From positions 1 to 64,000 of the forward strand of contig CAVQVO010000002.1 in the NCBI GenBank assembly GCA_963717115.1: 64,000 bases of DNA. The letters run 5' to 3'. Shown piece after piece: positions 19,766-28,910 of the stretch. Position numbers and translations under genes: made by a program. Every line of letters begins with the position of its first letter. The first letter of the stretch is position 1. Under the pieces are notes generated by a model. It did no database searches. It was not told the origin of the DNA and was given only the letters and a program-made list of their open reading frames with translations. The stretch comes from JBBQUN01 sp963717115. GTDB lineage: Bacteria; Actinomycetota; Acidimicrobiia; Acidimicrobiales; SZUA-35.

Positions 19766-21468
19766 CTCGGCGACTTGGGCGTCGCCCGGGAGTCGGCCAT
19801 CGAGGGGGCAGGTCGCTTCGGCAGGGTCGCGCCCTTGCGCTCTGCGGGCTTCTGGGCGACCCCGTTCTTCTCCGGCTCGCTCTCCTTGTCGCCCTTGCCG
19901 CGCTTGCCGCCCTTGGCGATCTCGGCCGGCTTCTCGGAATCGGTGTCGTTCTTGTGCTTGTGCGAGTAGTAGCCGTAGCCGTACTGGCCGTAGAGCGACT
20001 CTTCCTTGACCCCGACCAGGATCACGCCGATCACCGTTCCGCCGACCTGTTCGACCCCGGCCACGGCCCGCTGCAGGCTCTCCTTGGTGGTCGCCCCCGA
20101 GGCCGCGACCATGATCACGCCATCGACGTTGCGCGACATCAGCAGCGAGTCCGAGACGGGAAGCAACGGTGGGGCGTCGAGCACCACCAGATCGGCGACC
20201 TGCGCCAGGGATTCGATGGCCCCGACGAACTCGCGGGTGGCGACGAAGTCGGCCGGGCTCGGCGGCTTGGTCCCGGCGGTGAACACGGCGAGGGTTCCGT
20301 CGTCGTTGCGGAACGCGAGCTGCTCGAGCGGGGACTTGTCGAGCAGGTGGTTCGACAGTCCGGGTTCGCCCGGGACGTCGAGGGCCTGATGGAGACGCGG
20401 CTTGCGGAAGTCGACGTCGGCCAGGACGACCAGCATCTCGGGACTGGCCAGTGAGTAGGCCAGGTTGACCGACGTGGTGGTCTTGCCCTCGGAGGCGTTC
20501 GCACTGGTCACGAGGAGCGTGTTGATCGATTTGCCCATCATCGCGAACTGCAGCGACGTGGCGGCCCGGCGGTAGGCGTCGGCCACCGGCGAGTCGTCGT
20601 GGTCACGGCTCGACAGGGCCAGTTCGAACCCCGACATCCAACGGCCGGCCAAGGGGATCGAGCCCAGCACGGGGAGCCCCGTCGAGTCGGTGATGTCCTG
20701 CGCCGTCTTGATCGTCTTGTCGAACGACTCCGCAGCCAGGGCCAGGGCGACGCCGAGCACCCCGCCGGCCACCAGGCCGAGCAGGATCGTGCGCCACAGG
20801 GGAGCCCCGGATTCGCTGTCGGGCGGCTGCGCCACCACGTACACCTTGGCCGTGCCCGCCGCCGCGGTCTCGGCCTCGAGCTGCAGCTGGATCAGGTTGC
20901 GGGAGGTCTCGGCCCGCTGCTCGATGAGGTACTCACGCTCGGCGGACGTGGCTCGCCCGATCCGGGTGTTCAACTCGTCGAGGCTGTCTTCGAGCAGGTC
21001 GATCGAGGTCTGGATGCTGTCGGCGGCCTCGGTCTGTTTGGTCTCGACGTAGGCGTTGGCCCAGGTGTTGGCCCACAGGGCCGCAGCAGCCGCATCGTCG
21101 GTGGTCGCGGTGAAGTCGAGGTAGTCGGAGTCGGCCACCGACGTGATCGACACCGACGACTTCGGCAGGAAGCCCAGGCTCTCGCGCACCCGGGATTCGA
21201 CCGCGTCGGACTTGGCGAAGTTGATCTCGTTCTCGATGAGCCGGGTCTGGATCTGGACGTTGGTGTTGGTGCCGCTGAGGATCTCCTGCGCCGCCGAATC
21301 GACCAACCCGACGGTGGCGGTGGTGGTGAATTCGGGAGCAGCCCGCAGGCCGAGCGCGGTTGCCGCCGCGGCGAGGACCACGATGGGGGCGAGGAACCAG
21401 ATCCAGCGCCGCCGAAGGATCGCCACATAGTCTTCGAGCGTGAGCTCGGGTGCCGTCGCCTGCGTCAT
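19762..21468 (-). CDS. Wzc-type polysaccharide co-polymerase with tyrosine kinase domain
   Basis: This 568-residue protein joins a Wzz chain-length domain and a BY-kinase in one chain. Two membrane helices (about 20-40 and 230-250) flank an outer, coiled-coil-rich domain. The cytoplasmic kinase has Walker A ANASEGKTTT, Walker A' LADVDFRKPRL and Walker B VVLDAPPLLP. The tail carries a tyrosine cluster (SLYGQYGYGYYSHKHKND), the usual autophosphorylation site, then a long Lys/Glu/Pro-rich extension. Such proteins control the length and export of capsule or exopolysaccharide. ATG 21468 has a TACAGT hexamer (21476-21481) 7 nt upstream. With the sugar transferase and DUF4012 protein it makes a surface-glycan locus. 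Confidence 0.92.
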   Translation of the reverse strand: MTQATAPELTLEDYVAILRRRWIWFLAPIVVLAAAATALGLRAAPEFTTTATVGLVDSAAQEILSGTNTNVQIQTRLIENEINFAKSDAVESRVRESLGFLPKSSVSITSVADSDYLDFTATTDDAAAAALWANTWANAYVETKQTEAADSIQTSIDLLEDSLDELNTRIGRATSAEREYLIEQRAETSRNLIQLQLEAETAAAGTAKVYVVAQPPDSESGAPLWRTILLGLVAGGVLGVALALAAESFDKTIKTAQDITDSTGLPVLGSIPLAGRWMSGFELALSSRDHDDSPVADAYRRAATSLQFAMMGKSINTLLVTSANASEGKTTTSVNLAYSLASPEMLVVLADVDFRKPRLHQALDVPGEPGLSNHLLDKSPLEQLAFRNDDGTLAVFTAGTKPPSPADFVATREFVGAIESLAQVADLVVLDAPPLLPVSDSLLMSRNVDGVIMVAASGATTKESLQRAVAGVEQVGGTVIGVILVGVKEESLYGQYGYGYYSHKHKNDTDSEKPAEIAKGGKRGKGDKESEPEKNGVAQKPAERKGATLPKRPAPSMADSRATPKSPS

Positions 21469-21642
21469 CGTGGGCACTGTAGCCAGGAAGCCGACACGGG
21501 TGGCGTGCCGCCGGCACATCTGCCCGTTCGCGCCGGACCCCTCGAGTGCGGCGAACCGGGGCCGGTTCGACCCGTCCGGATCCTCGCCGTGTACTAGACA
21601 AGTGCCGAACACCAATCCGACTCATGATCAGGGGACCACATC

Positions 21643-22818
21643 ATGCGATTGAACTTCGGCACCTTCATGGCGCCCTTCCACCCGCCGACCCACAGCCCGA
21701 CGATCTCGCTCCAGCAAGATCTCGACCTGCTCCAGCACCTCGACCGACTGGGCTTCGACGAGGCCTGGATCGGCGAGCACCACTCGGCGGGCAGCGAGAT
21801 CATCGCCTCGCCCGAGATCTTCATGATGGCCGCCGCCGAGCGGACCCGGAACATCAAGCTCGGCACCGGCGTGGTGTCGCTGCCCTACCACAACCCCCTC
21901 TGGGTGGCCGAGCGGATCGTCCTGCTCGACCACCTCACCCGGGGCCGGATCATGCTCGGGGTCGGCCCGGGCGCCCTCCCCACCGATGCGGCGATGCTCG
22001 GCCTGCAACCGACCCAGATGCGTCCGCTCCTCGAGGAGTACCTGGCCATCGTGATGCACCTGCTCACCAGCGAGGAACCGATCAGCTACCGCAACGACCG
22101 CCTCACCCTGGTCGACGCGCAGCTCCACCTGCGTCCCTACTCCGACCCCCTGTTCGACATCGCGGTCGCCGCCGTCGCCTCACCGTCGGGTGCCAAGCTC
22201 GCCGGCCGGTACGGCGCCGGGCTCCTCTCGCTGGGTGCGACCCTGTCGATCGGCATGGACGTGCTGGCCCATCACTGGACGATCCAGGAGGCCGAGGCCG
22301 AACGGCACGGCCAGGTGGCCGACCGGGCGAAGTGGCGGCTCGTCGGCCTGATGCACCTGGCCGAGACCGAGAAGCAGGCCCGGGAAGAGGTCAAGTACGG
22401 CATCACCCAGTGGTTCCGCTACTTCCAGGACGTCGCGGCGTTCCCCCAGATGGCGGTCGAGGGCGGCGACATCGACGAGATGATCGACTTCGTCAACTCC
22501 GGGCTCGGCGTGATCGGCACGCCCGACATGATGGTCGCCCAGATCAACGAGCTGGTCGAACAGTCCAACGGCGGCTTCGGTGCCTACCTGACGCTGGCCC
22601 ACAACTGGGCCGATCCCGACGCAACGAAGCAGAGCTTCGAGCTGATGGCCCGCCACGTCATGCCGGCCTTCCAGTCCTCGGGCGGCGGCCTCGTCGGGGC
22701 GGCGGAACGGGCCCGCGTCGCACGGCCGGCCCTGGCCGAGCAACAACTCGCCGCCGTCGAGGAGGCCACGACCCGCTACGAGCAGCAACAGAGCGAGATC
22801 GTCCTGACCACCAGCTGA
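21643..22818 (+). CDS. Luciferase-like flavin-dependent monooxygenase
   Basis: A 391-residue member of the bacterial luciferase-like TIM-barrel family. The N-terminus (MRLNFGTFMAPFHPP), the WIGEHHSAG motif, the RIMLGVGPGALPTDA loop and the C-terminal GTPDMMVAQI segment are typical. They recall the limonene-monooxygenase branch. It should bind reduced FMN or F420; which one cannot be told from the sequence. A ribosome site (AGGGGA) lies 7-8 bases before the ATG. It ends 39 bp before the hydroxyacyl-CoA dehydrogenase gene, and the two may work together in degrading a cyclic or branched compound. That link is only inferred. Confidence 0.85.
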   Translation: MRLNFGTFMAPFHPPTHSPTISLQQDLDLLQHLDRLGFDEAWIGEHHSAGSEIIASPEIFMMAAAERTRNIKLGTGVVSLPYHNPLWVAERIVLLDHLTRGRIMLGVGPGALPTDAAMLGLQPTQMRPLLEEYLAIVMHLLTSEEPISYRNDRLTLVDAQLHLRPYSDPLFDIAVAAVASPSGAKLAGRYGAGLLSLGATLSIGMDVLAHHWTIQEAEAERHGQVADRAKWRLVGLMHLAETEKQAREEVKYGITQWFRYFQDVAAFPQMAVEGGDIDEMIDFVNSGLGVIGTPDMMVAQINELVEQSNGGFGAYLTLAHNWADPDATKQSFELMARHVMPAFQSSGGGLVGAAERARVARPALAEQQLAAVEEATTRYEQQQSEIVLTTS

Positions 22819-22857
22819 TCCATGACGGTGTGTGCAGCCTCTGCCAGACTGCTGGCC

Positions 22858-23740
22858 ATGGCTGCACACACCGATCGCTCCCCCACCCGGATCAAGAAAC
22901 TCGGCGTCATCGGCTCCGGTTTGATGGGCTCGGGCATCGCCGAGGTCTCGGCCCGGGCCGGCATCCACACGATCGTGATCGAAGCCACCGAAGAGGCGCT
23001 CGGCCGCGGGGAGGGCCCGGATCGAGAAGTCGCTCGACCGGGCCGTGAAGGCCGGGAAGCTCGATCCGTCCGACCAGGTCGAAACCCTCGAGGCCCTCGA
23101 GTTCACCTCCGACATCGGCCGACTCGACGATCGGGAGATGGTGATCGAGGCGATCGTCGAGAACGAACACGCGAAGACGTCGGTCTTCCGCCGGCTCGAC
23201 GAGGTCACGCCCCCCGAGGCCATCCTGGCCTCGAACACCTCGTCGATCCCGATCATGAAGCTGGCGATGTCGACCAAGCGCCCCGACCAGGTCATCGGCA
23301 TCCACTTCTTCAACCCGGTGCCGGTCCTGCACCTGGTCGAGCTGGTCACCTCGCTGCACACCTCCGAACACACCCAGGCCACGGCCAAGGACTACGCCGC
23401 GGTGAGCCTCGGCAAGCGGGTCATCCACTCCAAGGACCGGGCCGGATTCATCGTCAACGCCCTGTTGATCCCCTACATCCTGTCGTCGATCCGCATGTTC
23501 GAATCGGGATTCGCCTCCAAGGAGGACATCGACCAGGGCATGGTCACCGGTTGCGCCCATCCCATGGGACCCCTCGCCCTGGCCGACCTGATCGGACTCG
23601 ACACCACGATGGCCGTCGCCGAATCGCTCTACGCCGAGTTCAAGGAGCAGCTCTACGCTCCCCCGCCGCTGCTGGCCCGCATGTGCGAGGCGGGCCTGCT
23701 CGGTCGCAAGACCGGCCGCGGCTTCTACGACTACTCCTGA
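22858..23740 (+). CDS. 3-hydroxybutyryl-CoA dehydrogenase (one frameshift)
   Basis: This enzyme oxidises 3-hydroxyacyl-CoA to 3-ketoacyl-CoA with NAD, or runs the reverse. The N-terminus has the NAD loop IGSGLMGSGIAEV. The active-site region reads ASNTSSIPIMKLA and GIHFFNPVPVLHLVE. The C-terminal dimer domain ends GRKTGRGFYDYS, the usual end. The reading frame breaks near 23012 in a G-rich run (GGGGAGGG). Removing one base restores EEALGRGRARIEKSLDRAV, so a sequencing indel is the simplest cause. The reconstructed length is about 293 residues, normal for the family. Its 3' end overlaps the convergent RarD gene by 10 bp. Confidence 0.88.
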
Positions 23741-24651
23741 ACCGGGGCGGGCACCGCCGCCGACACCGGGTTCGGAGCGGTTGCCGCAGCGGCCGGTCGG
23801 GTCCGGGTCCACCCGTCGGCGGCGAAGACCACCAGGCCGGCCCAGACCACGGCGAACCCCACGAGGCGCCCCGAGCTGATCGTCTCACCGAAGGCGAGCA
23901 GTCCGATGACGAACTGCATCAGCGGGTTGATGTACTGCAGGATTCCCACGGCGCTGAGCGGGATCGTCCGGGCGGCGGCGGCGAAGAGCAGCAGGGGGGT
24001 CGCGGTGACCACGCCGGCCAGGGCGAGCAACGGCAAGCGCCAACCGGTGGGGACGACCAGGTCGTCGGAGCCGACCCGAATCGCCAGGAAGCCCAGCGCC
24101 ACCGGAGCGAGCATGACGACCTCGGCCGTCAACCCCTCGATCGACGGCAACGGCGACAGCTTGCGGACCAGCCCGTACAGCCCGAACGAGCCGGCCAGGG
24201 TGAACGCGATCCAGGGCACCACCCCGGCCTCGACCGTGAGCACGACCACCCCCAGCGTGGCGAGACCGACGGCCACCCACTGCAGCGGACGGAGCCGTTC
24301 GGCGAAGACCACCATGCCGAGCACGACCGACACCAGCGGGGTCATGAAGTAGCCGAGGCTCGACTCGACGACCCGATCCACCGACACCGCATAGAGGAAC
24401 GCCAGCCAGTTGACGGCGATCAGCAGAGCCGAGATCAGATGGACCCCGGCGGTGCGACGATTGGGGAACACCCCGCCGAGGTCGAGCTTGGTCGTGAACA
24501 ACCCGACGGCGACGAGCCCGGCGGCGGCGAGCGTGATCCGGTAGGCAACGATCTGATCGGCGGGGATCACCCGAAGGGGTTTCCAGTACAGCGGGAACAG
24601 CCCCCAGAGGAGGTAGGCCATCACCGCCTGGAGGTAGCCCCGATCGTGCAC
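23731..24651 (-). CDS. rarD: RarD-type EamA/DMT transporter
   Basis: A 306-residue inner-membrane protein with ten predicted helices in two five-helix repeats, typical of the drug/metabolite transporter superfamily. MAYLLWGLFPLYWKPL at the start and ILQYINPLMQFVIGLLAFGE near the end are hallmarks of the RarD branch. The transported molecule is not established for this branch. Some relatives affect chloramphenicol sensitivity. The start is a GTG at 24651, with TAACGT (24658-24663) 6 nt upstream. The Pro/Ala-rich tail is long for the family. Confidence 0.88.
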   Translation of the reverse strand: MHDRGYLQAVMAYLLWGLFPLYWKPLRVIPADQIVAYRITLAAAGLVAVGLFTTKLDLGGVFPNRRTAGVHLISALLIAVNWLAFLYAVSVDRVVESSLGYFMTPLVSVVLGMVVFAERLRPLQWVAVGLATLGVVVLTVEAGVVPWIAFTLAGSFGLYGLVRKLSPLPSIEGLTAEVVMLAPVALGFLAIRVGSDDLVVPTGWRLPLLALAGVVTATPLLLFAAAARTIPLSAVGILQYINPLMQFVIGLLAFGETISSGRLVGFAVVWAGLVVFAADGWTRTRPAAAATAPNPVSAAVPAPVQE

Positions 24652-24719
24652 CTGGGTACGTTAGGCCGCCGCCGGGCCGAACCGGACCGCCGGCCCGATG
24701 CCCGATCGGGGGACCCGGC

Positions 24720-25421
24720 TCAGCGATTGGTGAAGATGCGCAGGATGTACCAGAACATCGTCATGAGCGATCCGAACAGGCTGACGGCAGCGCCGACGTG
24801 GGCCCAGGCCGGATAGCGGCGAATGATGTTCTGCGTCTGGTAGACGATGGCGGCGCCCGACAGGGCGACCATGCCGACACTGAACCACAGGCCGAGATCG
24901 AAGCCGAAGATCACGGCGCCGACGATCAACAGCAGGGCCGACACCCCGCCCCACATGATCATGGGCCGCATGAACGACAGGTCCTTGCGGGTGACGAAGC
25001 CGATCACCGTGAGGGCGGCGAACCCGGCGATGGTGACCGCAGCAGCCGTGGTGACCGTGCCCGAGCCGTCGGTCTGGAACACGTAGTAGAGGAACGGTGC
25101 GAAGATGACGGCTTCGGCCGCCGCCATGCCGAAGAGGCCGGCGTACTGGGCCGAGGGGTTGGCCAGGTTGTGAGCCGACTGGGTGGCCAGCCAGTTCACC
25201 ACCATGAACCCGCCGAGGATCAGCAGCCAGGCGGCGCTGGCGCCGGCCAGGAAGGTGTAGAGCGCCTCGGCGGCACCGGTCATGTAGAGCACGGTCTCGA
25301 ACGCCATGAAGGCCACCACGGCCAGACCGACGTGCTGGTAGACGCGAACGAGGAAATCGGCTCGGGTCTGCTCGTCGGCGGTGATGACCGGAGCGTTGCT
25401 GAGGGGACTGGCGTAAGCCAT
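24720..25421 (-). CDS. Bax inhibitor-1/YccA family membrane protein
   Basis: A 233-residue protein with seven hydrophobic helices of the BI-1 (TMBIM) family. Bacterial members act as pH-sensitive calcium leak channels or as modulators of the FtsH protease. Family features include ATQSAHNLANPSAQYAGLF in the middle and the C-terminal WYILRIFTNR. A strong ribosome site, AGGAGG (25431-25436 on the minus strand), precedes the ATG by about 9 bases, so unlike many neighbours this mRNA has a leader. It is divergent from the Fur-family gene. No operon partner is seen. Confidence 0.88.
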   Translation of the reverse strand: MAYASPLSNAPVITADEQTRADFLVRVYQHVGLAVVAFMAFETVLYMTGAAEALYTFLAGASAAWLLILGGFMVVNWLATQSAHNLANPSAQYAGLFGMAAAEAVIFAPFLYYVFQTDGSGTVTTAAAVTIAGFAALTVIGFVTRKDLSFMRPMIMWGGVSALLLIVGAVIFGFDLGLWFSVGMVALSGAAIVYQTQNIIRRYPAWAHVGAAVSLFGSLMTMFWYILRIFTNR

Positions 25422-25517
25422 GGAACACAAACCTCCTGGGTACGTGCGTTCTGACCATCGTACAACGCCGTATCGGTCCGTGGTGTTCCCGGGATTCGCG
25501 GAACTAGGCTCGACCCG

Positions 25518-25991
25518 ATGTCCGGATCGGCTGCCACCTGCGAACCGCGCGATGTGACCGAGATCCACCAGACGGCCCTGGCTCGTCTCCGTCGGCTCGA
25601 CCAGCGCTACACCGCCAATCGCCGATCGGTCGTGACCCGACTGGCCGTCGCCGACGGGCCGCTCACGATCTCGGAGCTCCTGGCGTCCGAGCCGTCACTG
25701 TCGCAGAGTTCGACCTACCGCAACCTCGCGGTGCTCGAGGAGGCCGGGGTGGTGCACCGGATCGTGACTGCCGCCGATCACGCCCGCTTCGAACTGACCG
25801 AGGCCGTCACCGGCACCCACCATCACCATCTCGTGTGCACCGACTGCGGGGTGGTGCTCGACGTCACGCTTCCCGATCGGGTCGAGTCGGCGCTGCACGA
25901 CGCGCTCGCCACGGCGGCGGCGACACACGAGTTCACCGGGGCCCACCACCGAATCGATCTGGTCGGGCACTGCTCGGCGTGTCGCACCTGA
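25518..25991 (+). CDS. Fur-family metal-dependent repressor
   Basis: This 157-residue protein has the Fur fold: a winged-helix DNA-binding domain (LTISELLASEPSLSQSSTYR with recognition helix, about 50-90) and a dimer domain with the metal residues HHHHLVCTDCG and a second CxxC near the end (CSAC). The two CxxC pairs form the structural zinc site. It could be Fur or Zur; the poorly conserved sensory histidines do not decide it. There is no metal transporter next door. The divergent BI-1 gene is the nearest candidate target. TAGGCT (25505-25510) stands 7 nt before the ATG, and no ribosome site is visible, so the mRNA is probably leaderless. Confidence 0.88.
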   Translation: MSGSAATCEPRDVTEIHQTALARLRRLDQRYTANRRSVVTRLAVADGPLTISELLASEPSLSQSSTYRNLAVLEEAGVVHRIVTAADHARFELTEAVTGTHHHHLVCTDCGVVLDVTLPDRVESALHDALATAAATHEFTGAHHRIDLVGHCSACRT

Positions 25992-26037
25992 CGGCGCGAC
26001 TCGTCGCCCGTGACGAGACGATGCGTGACCGGCTCGA

Positions 26038-27117
26038 TCAGAGGTGGGGTTCGGTGATGTAGTTCTCGCCACCGCCGAGGGCGATCACGTCTTCCACCCA
26101 GCCACTGGCGTAGGTGTCGGTGGGAGTCTGGAACAGGTCGGAGGGTTCGCCGTCGGGCGTCGTCTCGAGGGTCCAGGCCTGGCGTTTGTAGGTCCAGTTC
26201 TGGGGGTCGAGTTCGTGCGCCCGCCGCCACCACGGAACGGCGGCCTCGTGGCCGACGACGGTGCGAAGGTGTTGGCCGAGCTCGAACGCGGCGGTCGCCT
26301 CGGCCTCGTTTCGACCCCGGGGCGCCGACCGGGCGATCACCTGATCGGGCGGCAACGCGAACTCGCTGTCGGCGCCGTTCGCCACCCAGTCCTCGATGGC
26401 GTGGCGGTAGCGCAGACCGATGTCGGGGATCTTCTGCACCTCGGCCATGGCCTTGGCCAGTCGATCGGGGAGGCCATCGGGGATCGGGCCGCTCGCCGGT
26501 CGGGCCTCGATGCTCGCGCTCTCGGCCGGCCGGACCAGGTTCCCGGTCTCGTCGATCCAGACGGCCATCGGGACGTTGTTGAAGCCGAACAACTCGCCGG
26601 TCACGTGGCCGGCGTCGATGAGCGAGGGGTGGGTCGGGGCGGCCGCCTCGATCCAGGGACGGGCCTTGGTGGCGTCGACGTCGAGGGCGACGGTGACGAC
26701 GGTCAGCCCCGCCGATTCATGGAGTGCATGCAGTGCCTGCCACCCGGGCAGGCTGGTGCGGCAGCCTCACCACGACGCCCACGCCACGAGCAGGACCTTG
26801 CGACCATGGAGCGACGACAGCTTGAAGGGGTTGCCGTCGGCATCGGGCAACTCGAGGTCGGGCGCCTTCGCCGTGGTGAGCGCCCGTCCGGAACCGACCG
26901 TGTCGGGGCCGAGCGCCATGAGGCCCGTTGCCTGGTCGGTGAGCAGCGGCATGCCGAGCCGTTCGGCGAGCACGGTCACGTCGAGCGACCCGTCGTCGGT
27001 CACGGCGTCGGGCGCCGGCACGCAGGCGTCGCCCTTGCAGAGGCCCTCGGGTTTGGCCTCCCAGCCGGTGCGGGCGGCGAAGTCCCGAGGCGAAACGGTC
27101 GGTTGGGTCACGATCAC
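26038..27117 (-). CDS. Candidate selenoprotein: thioredoxin-fold redoxin with in-frame UGA (Sec117)
   Basis: One frame runs from GTG 27117 to the stop at 26038 (360 codons), interrupted only by a TGA at 26767-26769. The frame is identical on both sides. The protein has a short N-terminal domain (about 1-75, with Cys27 and Cys32). A TlpA/ResA-like redoxin domain follows: PDLELPDADGNPFKLSSLHG then VLLVAWASW, then the UGA, then GCRTSLPGWQALH and NVPMAVWIDETG. A C-terminal TPR-like part completes it (AVPWWRRAHELDPQNWTY). The UGA falls exactly where the first redox cysteine of the WASWC active site belongs, so the motif becomes Sec-Gly-Cys. A hairpin 20 nt downstream fits a bacterial SECIS. TAGGGT (27124-27129) is 6 nt before the start. 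If UGA is not read as Sec, the product is a 116-residue stub. No sel genes are in the window. Confidence 0.75.
26735..26753 (-). promoter_or_regulatory. SECIS-like hairpin downstream of the UGA
   Basis: On the minus-strand mRNA, GCCTGCC and GGCAGGC form a perfect 7-bp stem around the loop CGGGU. The loop begins 20 nt after the UGA, and its second base is G. Published rules for bacterial SECIS elements ask for a G among the first two loop bases and a UGA-to-loop distance of about 16-37 nt; both are met. High GC makes chance hairpins common, so this supports the UGA call but does not prove it. Confidence 0.6.
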
Positions 27118-27150
27118 GCCGTGACCCTAGTGCACGCCCCTCCCCCACGC

Positions 27151-27296
27151 CCCGTTCCGGCGGCCCTGCATCCTCGCCCCCTCGTTCTGGCGGGCCTGCG
27201 CCCTGCACCCCTCGTTCTGGCGGGCCTGCGTCCCTGCACCCCTCGTTCTGGCGGGCCTGCGTCCCTTAGCGGGAACGTCCGCCCGCCAGAACCGAG
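27151..27296. repeat. Repeat cluster and palindromic element upstream of ligase (copy 2)
   Basis: Three near-identical units of about 30 bp with the core GTTCTGGCGGGCCTGCG start at 27181, 27211 and 27242, after a degenerate unit at about 27151. The last unit is the left arm of a palindrome: GTTCTGGCGGGC (27245-27256) pairs perfectly with GCCCGCCAGAAC (27281-27292). The cluster fills the gap between the divergent selenoprotein-candidate and ligase genes. Confidence 0.85.
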
Positions 27297-27340
27297 AAGT
27301 GGTACGCAGACCCGCCGGAATCGGCGAGAATGGCGACCTG

Positions 27341-28864
27341 ATGCTGTTCCATCGATTGGCTGAGACCTCGGCGGACGTGGCGGCGAGTGCGGCCCGGAAC
27401 GACAAGGTGGCGCACCTCGCCGCCACGATCGCCGACCTCGGGCCCGACGAGGTCGAGCCGGCCGTCGCCTTCCTGTCGGGCGAGGTCCGTCAGGGTCGGA
27501 TCGGTTCGGGATGGGCCACCGTGTCCCGGCTCGATCTCGAGCCGGCCACCACCCCGACCCTCACGGTCCACGAACTCGATTCGGCTTTCGCCGAGCTGGC
27601 GGCGATCAGCGGTCCGGGCTCGGTCGCCGCCCGCGATGCGGTCATCGGCGCGATCATGCGGCGGGCGACGGCGGTCGAGCAACGCCTGATCCGAGCCCTG
27701 ATCATCGGCGAGCTCCGGCAGGGTGCACTGGCCGGTGTCGTCCTCGCCGCCGTGGTGGCGGCCACCACGCTCCGAGGGAGACCGGTGAAGACCGCGACGC
27801 TCCGGCGAGCCGTGATGCTGCTCGGCAACCTGCCCGACGCCGCAGCCGTGGCCCTCGGCGACGACGGGCCGAACGCCATCGACTCGGTCGGCCTCGAGGT
27901 GATGCGGGCCGTCGGGCCCATGCTCGCCTCGACCTCGACCGGGGTGGCCGAAGCCCTCACCGAACTGGGTCGGGCGTCGGTCGAATGGAAGCTCGACGGC
28001 GCCCGGGTGCAGGTGCACCGCCGAGCGGACGAGGTCCGCATCTTCACGCGGAACCTCAACGACGTCACCGACCGGTTGCCCGAGGTGGTCCGAATCGTCC
28101 GATCGCTGCCGGTGCGGTCGATCATCCTCGACGGCGAGGTGCTCGGACTCGACGCCGACGGTGCTCTGCAGCCCTTCCAGGACACGATGAGCGACTTCGG
28201 CACCTCGACCGGCCCCGGGTCCGGTCTCCGGCCCTGGTTCTTCGACGTGCTGCATCTCGACGGGGTCGACCTCCTCGACCAGCCGCTGACCGCCCGCCAT
28301 GCCGCGCTCGAATCGGTTGCCGCCGAGCATCGGATCCCGGCCGTGGTCACCGACGATCGAGCCGTTGCCGCCGACACCCTCGCCGCCGCACTGGCCGCCG
28401 GCCACGAAGGGGTGATGGTCAAGGCCGTCGATGGCGTCTATCAGGCCGGGCGCCGAGGCAAGTCGTGGCGCAAGGTGAAGCCGGTCCACACCTACGACCT
28501 CGTGGTGATCGGTGTCGAACGAGGCAACGGTCGCCGAACCGGCACGCTGTCGAACCTCCACCTGGGCGCACGCGATCCCGAACGTGGCGGGTTCGTGATG
28601 GTGGGCAAGACCTTCAAGGGGCTCACCGACGAGATCCTGGCCTGGCAGACCGAAGCCCTCGGTGCGCTGGCGGTCAGCGACGACGGGTACACGATCATGG
28701 TCCGACCCGAACTCGTGGTCGAGATCGCCATCGACGGCGTGCAGCGATCGACCCGCTATCCGGGAGGTGTCGCCCTGCGCTTCGCTCGGGTCCGGCGCTA
28801 CCGCCCCGACCGGCAGGCCGGGTCCGCCGACACGCTCGACACGCTTCGGTCGCTGCTGCGTTGA
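27341..28864 (+). CDS. ligB: ATP-dependent DNA ligase, LigB type
   Basis: This 507-residue enzyme seals DNA nicks using ATP, in addition to the essential NAD-dependent LigA that bacteria carry elsewhere. The N-terminal DNA-binding domain (1-200) is followed by the nucleotidyl-transferase core. The AMP-accepting lysine is in EWKLDGARV (Lys217), with motifs FTRNLNDVTDRLPE, ILDGEVLGL, GHEGVMVKA and SWRKVKP. An OB-fold domain ends the protein. Length and order match mycobacterial LigB. ATG 27341 gives that length. The gene stands alone, bracketed by copies of the same repeat in inverted orientation, and is convergent with the GMC gene. It is intact and codon use matches its neighbours. Confidence 0.94.
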   Translation: MLFHRLAETSADVAASAARNDKVAHLAATIADLGPDEVEPAVAFLSGEVRQGRIGSGWATVSRLDLEPATTPTLTVHELDSAFAELAAISGPGSVAARDAVIGAIMRRATAVEQRLIRALIIGELRQGALAGVVLAAVVAATTLRGRPVKTATLRRAVMLLGNLPDAAAVALGDDGPNAIDSVGLEVMRAVGPMLASTSTGVAEALTELGRASVEWKLDGARVQVHRRADEVRIFTRNLNDVTDRLPEVVRIVRSLPVRSIILDGEVLGLDADGALQPFQDTMSDFGTSTGPGSGLRPWFFDVLHLDGVDLLDQPLTARHAALESVAAEHRIPAVVTDDRAVAADTLAAALAAGHEGVMVKAVDGVYQAGRRGKSWRKVKPVHTYDLVVIGVERGNGRRTGTLSNLHLGARDPERGGFVMVGKTFKGLTDEILAWQTEALGALAVSDDGYTIMVRPELVVEIAIDGVQRSTRYPGGVALRFARVRRYRPDRQAGSADTLDTLRSLLR

Positions 28865-28910
28865 GCCGATCGGTCCGACCGGATTCCGGCGAGGCTGCGT
28901 CCCACTTCTC

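Noticed and set aside
22858..23740. Hydroxyacyl-CoA dehydrogenase break as a second UGA-coded selenocysteine
   Set aside because: The two halves are in different reading frames, so it is an indel, not a recoded stop.
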